Below, piece by piece: positions 14,921 to 23,015 of a DNA stretch of 34,596 bases (positions are counted from its first letter, which is position 1; every line of letters starts with the position of its first letter). The notes beneath the pieces were generated by a model. The model did not search any database. It saw only the letters and a program-made list of their open reading frames with translations, and was not told the origin of the DNA. The stretch spans positions 1-34,596 of the forward strand of contig CAKUBM010000025.1 in assembly GCA_934643145.1 (NCBI GenBank), read 5' to 3'. The DNA is from an uncultured Collinsella sp. (GTDB taxonomy: Bacteria > Actinomycetota > Coriobacteriia > Coriobacteriales > Coriobacteriaceae). A program made the position numbers and the translations under genes.

Positions 14921-15583
14921 TTACCACCCGGCTCGTTTCCATACGTCCCAAATCTGGGCCGTTGTCTGAAGCACTTCATTACCTAAATCGAGCCCCACCG
15001 CGGTCGCCATCTGCGCCAAACATTGCGCGCGAGCGACCATTCGCTCCTTGGGCTCGAGCGGACGGAACAATGGTAGCAGCCAAAGATTCGCTAGCAACGA
15101 TACGGCCTCTGCCGCTTCACGCGGGCATTCGCACGCAATGGAGCCATCGGCGATACCCTCCTCGATCACCGGCAATAAATAGCCATCTGCCGACTCGTCA
15201 AACGAGCCCTGATACTGCAACGCCAACAGACGCGAGCTTTTTACCGGATCCGCCGCAGGATGCATGCGTGCCCATAGCTCAATTTGCGGAACGACGGACT
15301 CGGGCGCGTAAAGTCGCCTGAGCTTTTGGGCGCCCGTCATATTGCCAGCACCGAGCGTCGCGCGGCGGCGCTCAACAACGGGAGCCATCGCCCGATCAAA
15401 TGCGGCGTTAAAAATCTCTTCTTTGCTCTTGAAGTGATGATAGATAGCGCCCTTGGTCATGCCATCGAGGCGGTCGACGATATCTTGAATGCTCGTCCCC
15501 TCATAACCCTGTGCGCAGAACAGCTCCAGCGCCGCGTCGAGAATCTTCGCGACCGTCTCCTCGGGATATTTATTGCGACCCAT
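14921..15583 (-). CDS. TetR-family regulator of the adjacent MFS exporter
   Basis: 220 residues from the ATG at 15583 (GGGCGG upstream). A longer frame begins at 15619 but has no ribosome binding site. The HTH is TSIQDIVDRLDGMTKGAIYHHFKSKEEIF (given here in the family's KGAIYHHFKSKE form, residues about 30-50), a strong TetR match. The C-terminal ligand domain is about 160 residues. It lies just upstream of the MFS pseudogene in the same direction, with a terminator and two similar palindromes between them, so it most likely represses the exporter gene and releases it on drug binding. With the exporter broken, the regulator may be an orphan. Confidence 0.87.
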   Translation of the reverse strand: MGRNKYPEETVAKILDAALELFCAQGYEGTSIQDIVDRLDGMTKGAIYHHFKSKEEIFNAAFDRAMAPVVERRRATLGAGNMTGAQKLRRLYAPESVVPQIELWARMHPAADPVKSSRLLALQYQGSFDESADGYLLPVIEEGIADGSIACECPREAAEAVSLLANLWLLPLFRPLEPKERMVARAQCLAQMATAVGLDLGNEVLQTTAQIWDVWKRAGW

Positions 15584-15590
15584 AATCCGC

Positions 15591-15644
15591 CCATCCGCAA
15601 CGCAAGTCTTGTGCCTCATTGCAGTATTTTAGCGTTGCGGATGG
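15591..15644 (-). promoter_or_regulatory. 13-bp perfect dyad in front of the TetR gene
   Basis: CCATCCGCAACGC (15591-15603) and its complement (15632-15644) flank a 28-base loop that contains TAAAAT, a possible -10 box. The dyad lies between the glnK stop and the TetR start, and may be a glnK terminator, an operator, or a leader hairpin. Confidence 0.55.
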
Positions 15645-15657
15645 CGGGTGGACGGCC

Positions 15658-15996
15658 CTACACCGCGGCGGGGCCGTGTTCGCCGGTGCGAATGCGGATG
15701 ACCTCTTCGACCGGCTCGACCCAGATCTTGCCGTCGCCGACAGCGCCGGTGCGTGCGGCGTTGCAGATGATGTCGACGATACCGTCAACATGCTCATCAG
15801 CACAGATGAGGGTGAACTGCACCTTAGGGATCGTGTTTACGAGAAGCTCGTTGCCGCGCACGTACTCCTTCCAGCCGTGCTGCGCGCCGCAGCCCTGCAC
15901 CTGGTTAATCGTCATGCCGCGAACATCAGCAGCAAACAGCGCGTCCTTAAGAACCTCAAGCTTCTCGGCACGAACAATCGCCGTAATCTTCTTCAT
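15658..15996 (-). CDS. glnK: P-II nitrogen regulatory protein (GlnK/GlnB)
   Basis: 112 residues, the standard P-II length. The ATG at 15996 (MKKITAIVRAEKLE) is preferred over an upstream ATG because AGAGAGGA precedes it. The B-loop TGAVGDGKIWVEPVEEVIRIRTGE is conserved (as GDGKIWV and IRIRTGE), and Gln39 and Lys58, which bind 2-oxoglutarate with Mg-ATP, are present. The T-loop reads GWKEYVRGNELLV, so position 51, the Tyr uridylylated or adenylylated in other bacteria, is Leu, and position 46 is Val. P-II trimers block the Amt channel when nitrogen is plentiful. It follows amt in the same operon, 212 bases downstream, with a structured element between. Confidence 0.93.
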   Translation of the reverse strand: MKKITAIVRAEKLEVLKDALFAADVRGMTINQVQGCGAQHGWKEYVRGNELLVNTIPKVQFTLICADEHVDGIVDIICNAARTGAVGDGKIWVEPVEEVIRIRTGEHGPAAV

Positions 15997-16046
15997 AGTG
16001 AATTCCTCTCTTAAATAAAAGAAATGAATTGCCATTCACATACGCG

Positions 16047-16129
16047 GGTTTCCCAAGCACCACAGACCAACCCCGCAAATCAAAAAAGTGCAACTAACAG
16101 GTCTTAGCAGGTTTCCCAAGTGCCGCAGA
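16047..16129. repeat. Direct repeat of GGTTTCCCAAG-type 20-mers
   Basis: GGTTTCCCAAGCACCACAGA at 16047-16066 recurs at 16110-16129 with 17 of 20 bases identical. The second copy forms the 5' arm of the structured element next to it, which suggests a degenerate second element. Confidence 0.55.
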
Positions 16130-16204
16130 TTGCCGTGAAAGAGGAGCGAAGCGTACTTAAGTACGTGAGCGACGATTGAACGGCAAGGTGCGGTGCTTGG
16201 GGAA
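16113..16204 (+). repeat. Structured intergenic element, copy 1 (possible RNA motif)
   Basis: Outer arms 16113-16127 and 16189-16204 pair with one bulge. Inside, TGCCGT (16131-16136) pairs with ACGGCA (16180-16185), GAAAGAGGAG and CGACGATTGA face each other as an internal loop, and a 23-base hairpin around CGTAC-TTAA-GTACG caps it. Copy 2 at 33809-33906 has identical loop strands, the same 23-base cap length and covarying stems. It starts 5 bases past the amt stop codon. Confidence 0.7.
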
Positions 16205-16208
16205 GCTG

Positions 16209-17486
16209 CTAATCGAGTCCGGAGAAAGAAGGATAGGCGCTCTCGCCGTGTTGACTTGCATCCAGGCCCAGCGCCTCGTCGGCCTCGTCCACGCGCAGGC
16301 TACCGTGGAACAGCGCCTTGACCACCGCGGCGATCACCAAGTCGAGCATCAGCACTATAACGACCGTCACCACAATGCCCAGAACCTGCGAGACAAGCAG
16401 CGACACGTCGCCCGTGTAGAACAGGCCGCCCTTGCCGGTCCACGAAAGCTCCGGCACGCAGAACAGGCCCGTGAGCACACCGCCCAAGATGCCGCCGACT
16501 CCGTGACAACCAAACGCATCGAGCGCATCGTCGTAGCCAAACTTGGTCTTAAGATGGCTGATGGCCAGGTAGCAGACGGGCGATACGATCAGGCCCATGA
16601 CCAGCGCCGCCCACGGCTCGACAAAGCCCGCACCCGGCGTAACCACCACAAGGCCCGCAACCAAACCGGTGCTAGCACCCACCAGCGTGGGACGACCGGT
16701 GTGCACGCGCTCGACGACAAGCCACGAGACCATACCCGCCGCGCTGGCCGTCACGGTGTTGAGGATGGCGAGTGCCGCCACGGCGTCGGCCTTAAACTCG
16801 CTGCCGCCGTTAAAGCCAAACCAACCAAACCAAAGTAGACCGGCGCCCAGCGCCACAAACGGCACGTTATGCGGACGGTAGCTCACCATGCCAAAGCCGC
16901 GACGACGGCCGAGCATTAAGCAGAGAATCAGGCCCGTGAGACCAGACGAAATGTGTACCACGTCGCCGCCGGCAAAGTCGAGCGCGCCGATGATGTCGCC
17001 GATAAAGGAACCATCGCCGCCCCAAACCATGTGGGCGAGCGGCGCATAGACCACGAGCAGCCAAATGCCCAGGAAGGCCGTCATGGCACCAAACTTAACG
17101 CGGCCTGCCAGACTGCCCGTAACGATAGCGGCGGTGATCATGGCAAACGCCATCTGGAAGGCGATGTTGATGATCTGAGGGTAGACGGCACCATCCGCAG
17201 CATTGCCCTCGGCCGCCTGCAGCACCTGGTTGAGCACCGGCAGGCACAGCAGCTGGTCAAGGCCTCCAATAAACGGACTCGAGCCGTCGCCGCCGTAGGC
17301 CAGCGACCAGCCGGCAACAATCCACAGCACGCCCACCAAGCCAATGACTCCAAAGCACATAAGCATGGTGTTGATGACATTTTTGCGTCTAGACAGACCG
17401 CCATAGAAAAACGCCAGGCCCGGTGTCATTAAAAACACGAGCATGGTGCAGATGAGCATAAACGTTGTCGATCCCGTATCGTACAT
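16209..17486 (-). CDS. amt: Ammonium transporter Amt
   Basis: 425 residues, eleven predicted membrane helices, standard for Amt/MEP proteins. The N-terminus MLVFLMTPGLAFFYGGL and RRKNVINTM are signature motifs. The twin pore histidines are in GGDVVHISSG and AFGCHGVGG. It conducts ammonium or ammonia across the plasma membrane. ATG at 17486 with AAGGGGG upstream. The C-terminal tail, which carries the P-II contact, is present. It forms an operon with glnK downstream, the usual pairing that allows P-II gating under nitrogen excess. The 197 bases upstream contain two CCGTTTCCA direct repeats, but I see no clear regulatory motif. Confidence 0.95.
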   Translation of the reverse strand: MYDTGSTTFMLICTMLVFLMTPGLAFFYGGLSRRKNVINTMLMCFGVIGLVGVLWIVAGWSLAYGGDGSSPFIGGLDQLLCLPVLNQVLQAAEGNAADGAVYPQIINIAFQMAFAMITAAIVTGSLAGRVKFGAMTAFLGIWLLVVYAPLAHMVWGGDGSFIGDIIGALDFAGGDVVHISSGLTGLILCLMLGRRRGFGMVSYRPHNVPFVALGAGLLWFGWFGFNGGSEFKADAVAALAILNTVTASAAGMVSWLVVERVHTGRPTLVGASTGLVAGLVVVTPGAGFVEPWAALVMGLIVSPVCYLAISHLKTKFGYDDALDAFGCHGVGGILGGVLTGLFCVPELSWTGKGGLFYTGDVSLLVSQVLGIVVTVVIVLMLDLVIAAVVKALFHGSLRVDEADEALGLDASQHGESAYPSFSGLD

Positions 17487-17683
17487 TCGTCCCCCTTGGT
17501 CGCATGAACGTTGTCGGCGCCCATAATGCGGCCGAGGGGCAACTGGTGTAGACCAGATACGGCGTTGTTAAACGCTGCGTTGTCGAATGGAAACGGTGCC
17601 GCAATCTTGGAAACGGCGCGGCAACGGGCGCGAAACGAACGGGAAATACGCGAGCAAGGAAGCCGCAAACACGCCCGTCCCGG

Positions 17684-18703
17684 CTAGCGGCGGAACAGCT
17701 CGCGGGCTCGGTCGCGGAGGTCGGTAGCTCGGATGACGCCCTCGTAGCGATTGATGCGCAGACGCGGGAAGGCGTTAAAGAAGCGCAGGTCACGACGGCT
17801 GAGCGACACACTCGGCACCGGACGGCTCATGCGCTTGCCGGTACGGAGACGGGTGAGCGACGGACGGGGCACGCTCGGCGCGGCATCGGCCACGCGGCGG
17901 GCAGCGAGCGCCAGGCCGCGAGCACCATCCGAGATAAACGTCGGCATCGAAGCCTTCTCGCGCAGGGCATCGAGCGCCGCGTCGCCCAGCTCGGCCAGCC
18001 AAGCGTTAACGGCGCGACCGCGGATATGCGTCTGCGCCACCGAGTCGATCGCCGAATCGGGAATACGTTCGAGCATAGAGTCGGAGGCGTCGGCAAGCGA
18101 CTCATTGATGCGGTCGGCAAGGTCGGCACGCACACGCTCAAGCTGATCGGACAGGCGGCGCCAGCTGGCCAACGAGCACACCGCATCGACCATCATCGCG
18201 ACCGCAACGATAAAGGCGGACAGCCGCACAATCAGCACCGGCAGATGGCCAAGCAGCCCCAGCAATGCCGGCTCCACCAGGCGACAAATGCACAGTGCAC
18301 CCAGGCCAAACGCACAGGCCCAGTACAGGCAAATACGTCCGTGCAGGTTAAAGGGCAGATGCGAATAGTCCCAAAAGCGAGCGCCGGTCGTTTTCTCCAG
18401 CAACACGCCCACGCTATATTCGATCACGCTGCATACGAGCGCCGCGGCGACAAACTGGCTCGAAGCATCCGGAATCCCGCGCAGCAGCAGCCAACAGGCA
18501 ATGCCGCCCGCGCCGTAGATGGGGCAGCACGGCCCCAGCAAAAAGCCGCTGTTGGCAAAGCGTCCGTGATTGAGCATGGCGCAGACTGTCGACTCCCATG
18601 CCCAGCCGCAAAACCCGTAGAAGGCAAACGAGAGCACCAGCGCCGAGAGCGGGCAGGCGGCAAGTGTCGCGCCGTCAAATGCCATGTCGATCGCGGTTCC
18701 CAC
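17684..18703 (-). CDS. CmpB-type putative ABC transporter permease (PF06541-like)
   Basis: 339 residues from a GTG at 18703 with GAGGAGAGG upstream. The N-terminal half has about five membrane helices and the family motifs FYGFCGWAWES, NSGFLLGPCCPIYGAGG and WDYSHLPFNLHGRICL, which define the ABC_trans_CmpB family of Firmicutes and Actinobacteria. The C-terminal 150 residues are soluble, Arg-rich and partly helical. No ABC ATPase partner is adjacent and the family name rests on weak evidence, so a transport role is not established. It starts 3 bases after the stop of the HD gene and is surely co-transcribed with it. Confidence 0.85.
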   Translation of the reverse strand: MGTAIDMAFDGATLAACPLSALVLSFAFYGFCGWAWESTVCAMLNHGRFANSGFLLGPCCPIYGAGGIACWLLLRGIPDASSQFVAAALVCSVIEYSVGVLLEKTTGARFWDYSHLPFNLHGRICLYWACAFGLGALCICRLVEPALLGLLGHLPVLIVRLSAFIVAVAMMVDAVCSLASWRRLSDQLERVRADLADRINESLADASDSMLERIPDSAIDSVAQTHIRGRAVNAWLAELGDAALDALREKASMPTFISDGARGLALAARRVADAAPSVPRPSLTRLRTGKRMSRPVPSVSLSRRDLRFFNAFPRLRINRYEGVIRATDLRDRARELFRR

Positions 18704-18706
18704 CGT

Positions 18707-19243
18707 CTACCCTCTCCTCTTCTCGCTCGATTCTTTACACACGCCATCGTTCGCGCCGCCCTTTCGCGGCAGACGGCCGGCAACTGTCTCACACAGCGCG
18801 CACCACTTATCCGCCATACACACAATCCAGGCCTCGCGACACGTCGGCGGCACCGGTACCAGCGGAAACATATGGCGCGCGATGATATTCCGCTCGCGCG
18901 GCGTCAACTCAAAATCTTCCTCGGCGCGCGCCAGGGCAAAAAACGGATGCCGAAACCCGTGCAGCCGATGGCTTGGATCGGGGTCATGCCAATCGTAGAG
19001 AAAGTAATCGTGCAGCAGAGCCCCACGCAGAAGCGAGGCGCGGTCGACCGAAACGCCGACACGGTCCAGACGCTCGGCAAAGGACAGACTTGCCCGCGCC
19101 ACCGAGGTCACATGCGCATACACCGTCACATCGCCATGCTGGATAAACTCGCGCGTCAGGTCCAGACGGCCCGCCTGTGCCAGTTGACGGGCAGCATGGT
19201 CTACTTCGCACGCGAATTTCTCGGCACGAACGGTATCGGACAT
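18707..19243 (-). CDS. HD-domain phosphohydrolase-like protein
   Basis: 178 residues. The metal-binding HD pattern is visible: His44 (VYAHVTSVA), His78-Asp79 (ALLHDYFLYDW), the His residues of HGFRHP (95-99), and RHMFPL. Then PVPPTCREAWIVCMADKWCALCE supplies the final Asp. Known HD proteins hydrolyse nucleotides or phosphate esters in the cytoplasm; the substrate is unknown. AGGAGG lies just ahead of its ATG. It is the first gene of a tight pair with the CmpB-like membrane protein, a combination I recall from related anaerobes. Its promoter region is shared with the divergent DXS-like gene (228 bases between starts). Confidence 0.85.
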   Translation of the reverse strand: MSDTVRAEKFACEVDHAARQLAQAGRLDLTREFIQHGDVTVYAHVTSVARASLSFAERLDRVGVSVDRASLLRGALLHDYFLYDWHDPDPSHRLHGFRHPFFALARAEEDFELTPRERNIIARHMFPLVPVPPTCREAWIVCMADKWCALCETVAGRLPRKGGANDGVCKESSEKRRG

Positions 19244-19471
19244 GCGGCCTCCTTCCGGCGGCTCTCGACGGCAGGCGACGGCCTGCGCACAATCAATAAA
19301 ATCATCATGGAACCTACCAGTATGGCATCGGACAAAACGTTTTGCCCCACCAGTTGGCGAATTACCGCGCCGCCGTCACATATCAAACGCCAAAATGTGC
19401 GAGACTGTCTTGTGCAATTGTGCCGGCCGAGGGAGCGCCGGCGCTCGATTCGCATGGAGTAACCCACAACG

Positions 19472-21253
19472 ATGCTGCTTACGCAAACGACAACGCCCGA
19501 GGACGTCAAGGCTCTCGATCGCGCCGAGCTTCCGCTGCTCTGCGGCGAGATTCGCCATGCCATCCTCGAAAGCTCCGCCGCCGTCGGCGGGCACGTTGCC
19601 CCCAACTTGGGCGTCGTTGAGCTTACGGTCGCGCTTCATCGCGTGTTTAACTCCCCCACCGACAAGATTGTCTTTGACGTTTCGCACCAGACCTACGCCC
19701 ACAAGGCGCTGACTGGGCGCGCGTATACCTATATCGATCCGGAGCGTTATGGTGAGGCTTCTGGCTTTGCCAATCCCGACGAGTCCGAGCACGACCTGTT
19801 CGCCATGGGCCACACCTCCACATCGGTGAGCCTGGGCTGCGGCTTGGCACACGCCCGCGATCTGGCGGGCGATACGTACAACGTCATTACCATCATTGGC
19901 GACGGTTCGCTTTCGGGCGGCCTGGCGTTTGAGGGCTTTAACAATGCCGCCGAGCTCGACAGCAACTTGATCATCGTCGTCAACGATAACGACCAGTCCA
20001 TCGCCGAAAACCACGGTGGCCTGTATCGCAATCTGGCCGAGCTGCGCGCCAGCAACGGCACCTGCGAGCGCAACGTTTTCCGCGCGATGGGGCTCGACTA
20101 CCGCTATCTGGACACCGGCAACGACGTATTGGCCCTGGTCGACACGCTGCAAGAGCTGCGTAACATCGACCATCCCATCGTGCTGCACATCTCGACCGCC
20201 AAGGGCAAGGGCTTTGAGCCGGCCCAAAGCGACCCCGAGCGCTGGCATCATGTGGGTCCGTTTGACATGGCGACTGGGCGCAAGCTCTGCCCGGGCCATC
20301 CGAGCGAGCCTGCGCCGCGCACCTATGCCGATATTACGGGCGAGGCCCTGAGCGCTGCCATCGAGCGCGATCCGCAGGTTGTGGGCATCACGGCCGCCAC
20401 GCCCTACATCATGGGCTTTACACCCGAGCTTCGCGCCGCGGCAGGCAAGCAGTTTGTCGACGTGGGCATTGCCGAGGAACACGCCGTGACCTTTGCCACC
20501 GCGCTTGCGCGCTCGGGCGCCAAGCCAGTCTTTGGTGTGTACGGCACGTTTTTGCAGCGCGCTTATGACGAGCTGTGGCACGATCTGTGCCTCAACGACG
20601 CCCCGGCGACCATCCTGGTATTTGGCGCGTCGATCTTTGGCACCACATCCGAGACGCACCTCTCGTTCTTTGATATTTCCATGCTGGGCGGTCTTCCCAA
20701 CATGCACTACTTGGCGCCGGCCTGCATGGAGGAATATCTGTCCATGCTGAGCTGGTCGCTCGACCACCGCGAGCATCCCGTAGCGATCCGCGTGCCGGGC
20801 ATTGGCCTGGTAAGCCGCCCCGATTTGGCGCCTGCCGAGGACGCCGATTACGGCGCCGTTCGTTACAACGTGGTGCGCCAGGGCCGCGACGTGGCCGTGC
20901 TCGCGCTTGGCGATTTCTTTGCGCTGGGCGAGCGCGTGGCAAACCGCTTGGCTGCCGAGTACGGCATCGAGGCCACGCTCGTCAACCCGCGCTATGCAAC
21001 TGAGCTCGACCGTGAGTTCCTCGACAGCCTTGCCGCCGAGCATCGCGTTGTCGTCACTCTCGAGGACGGCATCTTGGACGGTGGCTGGGGCGAGCGTGTC
21101 GCGTGCTACTTGGCCTGCACGCCCGTGCGCACGCGCACCTTCGGCATCGCCAAGGGCTTCCCCGACCGCTACGACCCCAAAGAGTTGCTCGCTCAGAACG
21201 GCATGACGGTCGAGAACATGGCCGCCGAAGCCGTAAGGCTACTCAACGAGTAA
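19472..21253 (+). CDS. DXS-like thiamine diphosphate enzyme, diverged from 1-deoxyxylulose-5-phosphate synthase
   Basis: 593 residues, slightly shorter than DXS (about 620). The DXS order of domains is present: NLGVVELTVALH, VSHQTYAHK, the ThDP motif GDGSLSGG...NDN, the His-containing HISTAKGKGF, and the catalytic Glu in DVGIAEEHAVTFA. YGTFLQRAYDE keeps Tyr392 and Arg398 (E. coli numbering). Three residues that bind glyceraldehyde phosphate in DXS are replaced: Arg420 and Asp427 (VFGASIFGTTSETH) and Arg478 (IRVPGIG instead of IRYPRG). It probably condenses pyruvate or another ketoacid with an acceptor other than glyceraldehyde 3-phosphate. Start is the ATG at 19472 with a weak GGAG 12 bases ahead. 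Monocistronic, ending in a strong terminator. Confidence 0.85.
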   Translation: MLLTQTTTPEDVKALDRAELPLLCGEIRHAILESSAAVGGHVAPNLGVVELTVALHRVFNSPTDKIVFDVSHQTYAHKALTGRAYTYIDPERYGEASGFANPDESEHDLFAMGHTSTSVSLGCGLAHARDLAGDTYNVITIIGDGSLSGGLAFEGFNNAAELDSNLIIVVNDNDQSIAENHGGLYRNLAELRASNGTCERNVFRAMGLDYRYLDTGNDVLALVDTLQELRNIDHPIVLHISTAKGKGFEPAQSDPERWHHVGPFDMATGRKLCPGHPSEPAPRTYADITGEALSAAIERDPQVVGITAATPYIMGFTPELRAAAGKQFVDVGIAEEHAVTFATALARSGAKPVFGVYGTFLQRAYDELWHDLCLNDAPATILVFGASIFGTTSETHLSFFDISMLGGLPNMHYLAPACMEEYLSMLSWSLDHREHPVAIRVPGIGLVSRPDLAPAEDADYGAVRYNVVRQGRDVAVLALGDFFALGERVANRLAAEYGIEATLVNPRYATELDREFLDSLAAEHRVVVTLEDGILDGGWGERVACYLACTPVRTRTFGIAKGFPDRYDPKELLAQNGMTVENMAAEAVRLLNE

Positions 21254-21296
21254 AAAACCTCCGCAAGGGAAGCACCCCTGCGGAGGTTTTTATTTT
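21254..21296 (+). terminator. Terminator of the DXS-like gene
   Basis: AAAACCTCCGCA (21254-21265) pairs with TGCGGAGGTTTT (21279-21290), followed by TATTTT. It directly follows the stop codon. Confidence 0.92.
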
Positions 21297-21308
21297 CGCG
21301 GCGCGATT

Positions 21309-21531
21309 ATCTCAATCTGTAACATCTATGGCCCGAATTCCCGTCTAACTGTTACAAATCGAGACAAACCGTCTTTGCCCCTGACCTTTGTCTCAATCTG
21401 TAACAGATAGAGACCTTTTTGCCCGTCTAACTGTTACAGATCGAGACATTCGAATTCCGCTGAAGAGAAAATCTCAATCTGTAACAGTTACTCGGCAAAA
21501 ATGGCTGCAGATGTTACAGATTGAGACAAAA
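21309..21531. repeat. Three 81-base hairpin units built from six TCTCAATCTGTAACA copies
   Basis: Forward copies begin at 21310, 21391 and 21472 (exactly 81 apart). Inverted copies (TGTTACAGATYGAGAC) begin at 21350, 21432 and 21513. The spacers are 23-26 bases. The first two units also share CCCGTCTAACTGTTACA. The array fills the gap between two convergent genes. Confidence 0.88.
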
Positions 21532-21542
21532 CAGTAAGGTAG

Positions 21543-22745
21543 TTAGCAATAGCTTTGCTTGAGGATCTCGACGACGTCGGGCTCGATCAGGGCGATGGGA
21601 TCGTGGCCGAACAGGGCGCCGTTGGTCGTTAAGGCATTGTGCGCGATGGCGGGCAGCTCATCGGCGGTAATCCCCCACTCACTCATGGCAAGATCGGCAA
21701 CATGGCAGGCTTCCATCAAGCGGGTAAGCTCAATTACAAAATCGTGCGGGTCGCTTGCCTCGGCATTACCCATCAGGCGTGCCATGTCGATATAACGCTC
21801 GGGCGCGGCACCGTGATCGATCATCCACGTGTGGTAGGCGCGCGCGATCATGATGAGGCCGGCGCCGTGCGGCAGGTCGTGATGATGTGCACTCATACCG
21901 TGCTCAAGGCCGTGGCATCCCGCGCAGCCCGAGCACACCATGGCATAGCCGCCGAGTGTGTTGGCAAAAGCGAGCTCGGCACGCGCATCCAGGTCGTCGC
22001 CGCTGTTCACGCATGCAGCCAGCGAAGCCGCGGCGCGTCGAATACCCTCGCGGCAAACCATGTCGCCCATGGGCGTGTTGGTATTGGCGATATAGCACTC
22101 AACGTTGTGGAACAGGGCATCGAAACCCTGGTATGCGGTCAAGCGCGCCGGAACGCTCACCATAAGCTCGGGGTCGACGACCGAAAGCACCGGGAACAGG
22201 CGCGGGTCGCCCAGGCGAAGCTTCTCGTCGTTCTCCTCGCACGAGATCACGCCGCCCGCATCGGCCTCCGAGCCGGTGCCGGCCGTGGTGGTCACGCACA
22301 CCAGCGGCAGCGGGTCGTTGGGGATGGGCAGTCCAAGCGCAGTGCCGCCGACAACGAAGTCCCAGATGTCGCCGGGGCACTCGTTGCCCTCGGCGTCCGT
22401 GTGCGGGTTTGCCGCCACCGCGCAGATGCCCTTGCTGCCGTCCATGACCGAGCCGTCGCCGAGCGCCAGCACAAAGTCGCAGCCATGGGTGCGCGCCATC
22501 CAGCCACCTGCGTTGACGGTTTCGCGCAGCGGGTTGGGCTCAATGCGGTCGAACAGCTCGTGCGCCACGCCGGCGCGGTCGAGCTCTGCCTCCACGCGCT
22601 GCAGGTATCCAAAGCGCTTGACCGAATTGCCGCCGGTCGTGACGATGAGCGCCTTGGTACCGGGCAATTTCTGTGCGCCCAGCTCGCTCAGCTTGCCCGC
22701 GCCAAACAGCACCTTAGTCGGCGCGAAGAATGTATAGCCATTCAT
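21543..22745 (-). CDS. Iron-containing alcohol dehydrogenase (butanol-dehydrogenase type)
   Basis: 400 residues. ATG at 22745 with GAGGAG upstream. The N-terminal TKVLFGAGKLSELG is typical of the group III Fe-ADH family; LALGDGSVMDGSKGI matches the NAD(P)-binding GGGSxxD motif with Asp instead of the first Gly residues, and TTTAGTGSEAD follows. Metal ligands are expected at the Asp of the DPELM region and the His residues of GFDALFHNVE, GLEHGMSAHHHD and LPHGAGL. The enzyme would reduce aldehydes to alcohols with NAD(P)H during fermentation. The gene is isolated, converging with the DXS-like gene across the 81-base array. Confidence 0.9.
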   Translation of the reverse strand: MNGYTFFAPTKVLFGAGKLSELGAQKLPGTKALIVTTGGNSVKRFGYLQRVEAELDRAGVAHELFDRIEPNPLRETVNAGGWMARTHGCDFVLALGDGSVMDGSKGICAVAANPHTDAEGNECPGDIWDFVVGGTALGLPIPNDPLPLVCVTTTAGTGSEADAGGVISCEENDEKLRLGDPRLFPVLSVVDPELMVSVPARLTAYQGFDALFHNVECYIANTNTPMGDMVCREGIRRAAASLAACVNSGDDLDARAELAFANTLGGYAMVCSGCAGCHGLEHGMSAHHHDLPHGAGLIMIARAYHTWMIDHGAAPERYIDMARLMGNAEASDPHDFVIELTRLMEACHVADLAMSEWGITADELPAIAHNALTTNGALFGHDPIALIEPDVVEILKQSYC

Positions 22746-22859
22746 GCAACGATCTCCTCACGTATATATGTGTCATGTTGCCGCCATTATAGCGACCGCC
22801 GTGCGCAGCCGCCCCGGCCGCAAGCTACCGTCCCAACAGCAACAGCCGACGTTTGCCCA

Positions 22860-22900
22860 GATAAAACCTGCCAAAATAAACCTGTCCCTATTTGGTAGGC
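22860..22900. repeat. Repeat family CCTGCCAAAATAAACCTGTCCC, copy 1 (imperfect hairpin)
   Basis: GATAAAACCTGCCAAAATAA and the following CCTGTCCCT are identical to 32769-32800. The right arm ATTTGGTAGG has two changes, which weaken the stem relative to copy 2. Confidence 0.8.
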
Positions 22901-22942
22901 AGAATAACCCATAAGGTAAGTATGTTTCTGAGTTATTTCGTG

Positions 22943-22972
22943 TTGACCCATTTGAGCGCGATAGGGTATAAC
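22943..22972 (+). promoter_or_regulatory. Promoter of the amino-acid ABC importer
   Basis: TTGACC (22943-22948), 18 bases, TATAAC (22967-22972). Both boxes match the consensus at 5/6 positions, and it lies 44 bases before the start of the binding-protein gene. Confidence 0.7.
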
Positions 22973-23015
22973 TCTACTCAACCGCTAGGGATTTTATTGA
23001 GAAAGGTGTTCTACC

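Noticed and set aside
19376..21043. Minus-strand frame of 555 codons
   Set aside because: It is fully opposite the DXS-like gene, which has recognisable thiamine diphosphate motifs.
21309..21531. CRISPR array
   Set aside because: The repeats are only about 16 bases, alternate in orientation and number six; there are no cas genes. This is a hairpin array.
22746..22942. Riboswitch upstream of the amino-acid importer
   Set aside because: I found no conserved riboswitch core, and the promoter at 22943-22972 leaves a leader of under 45 bases.
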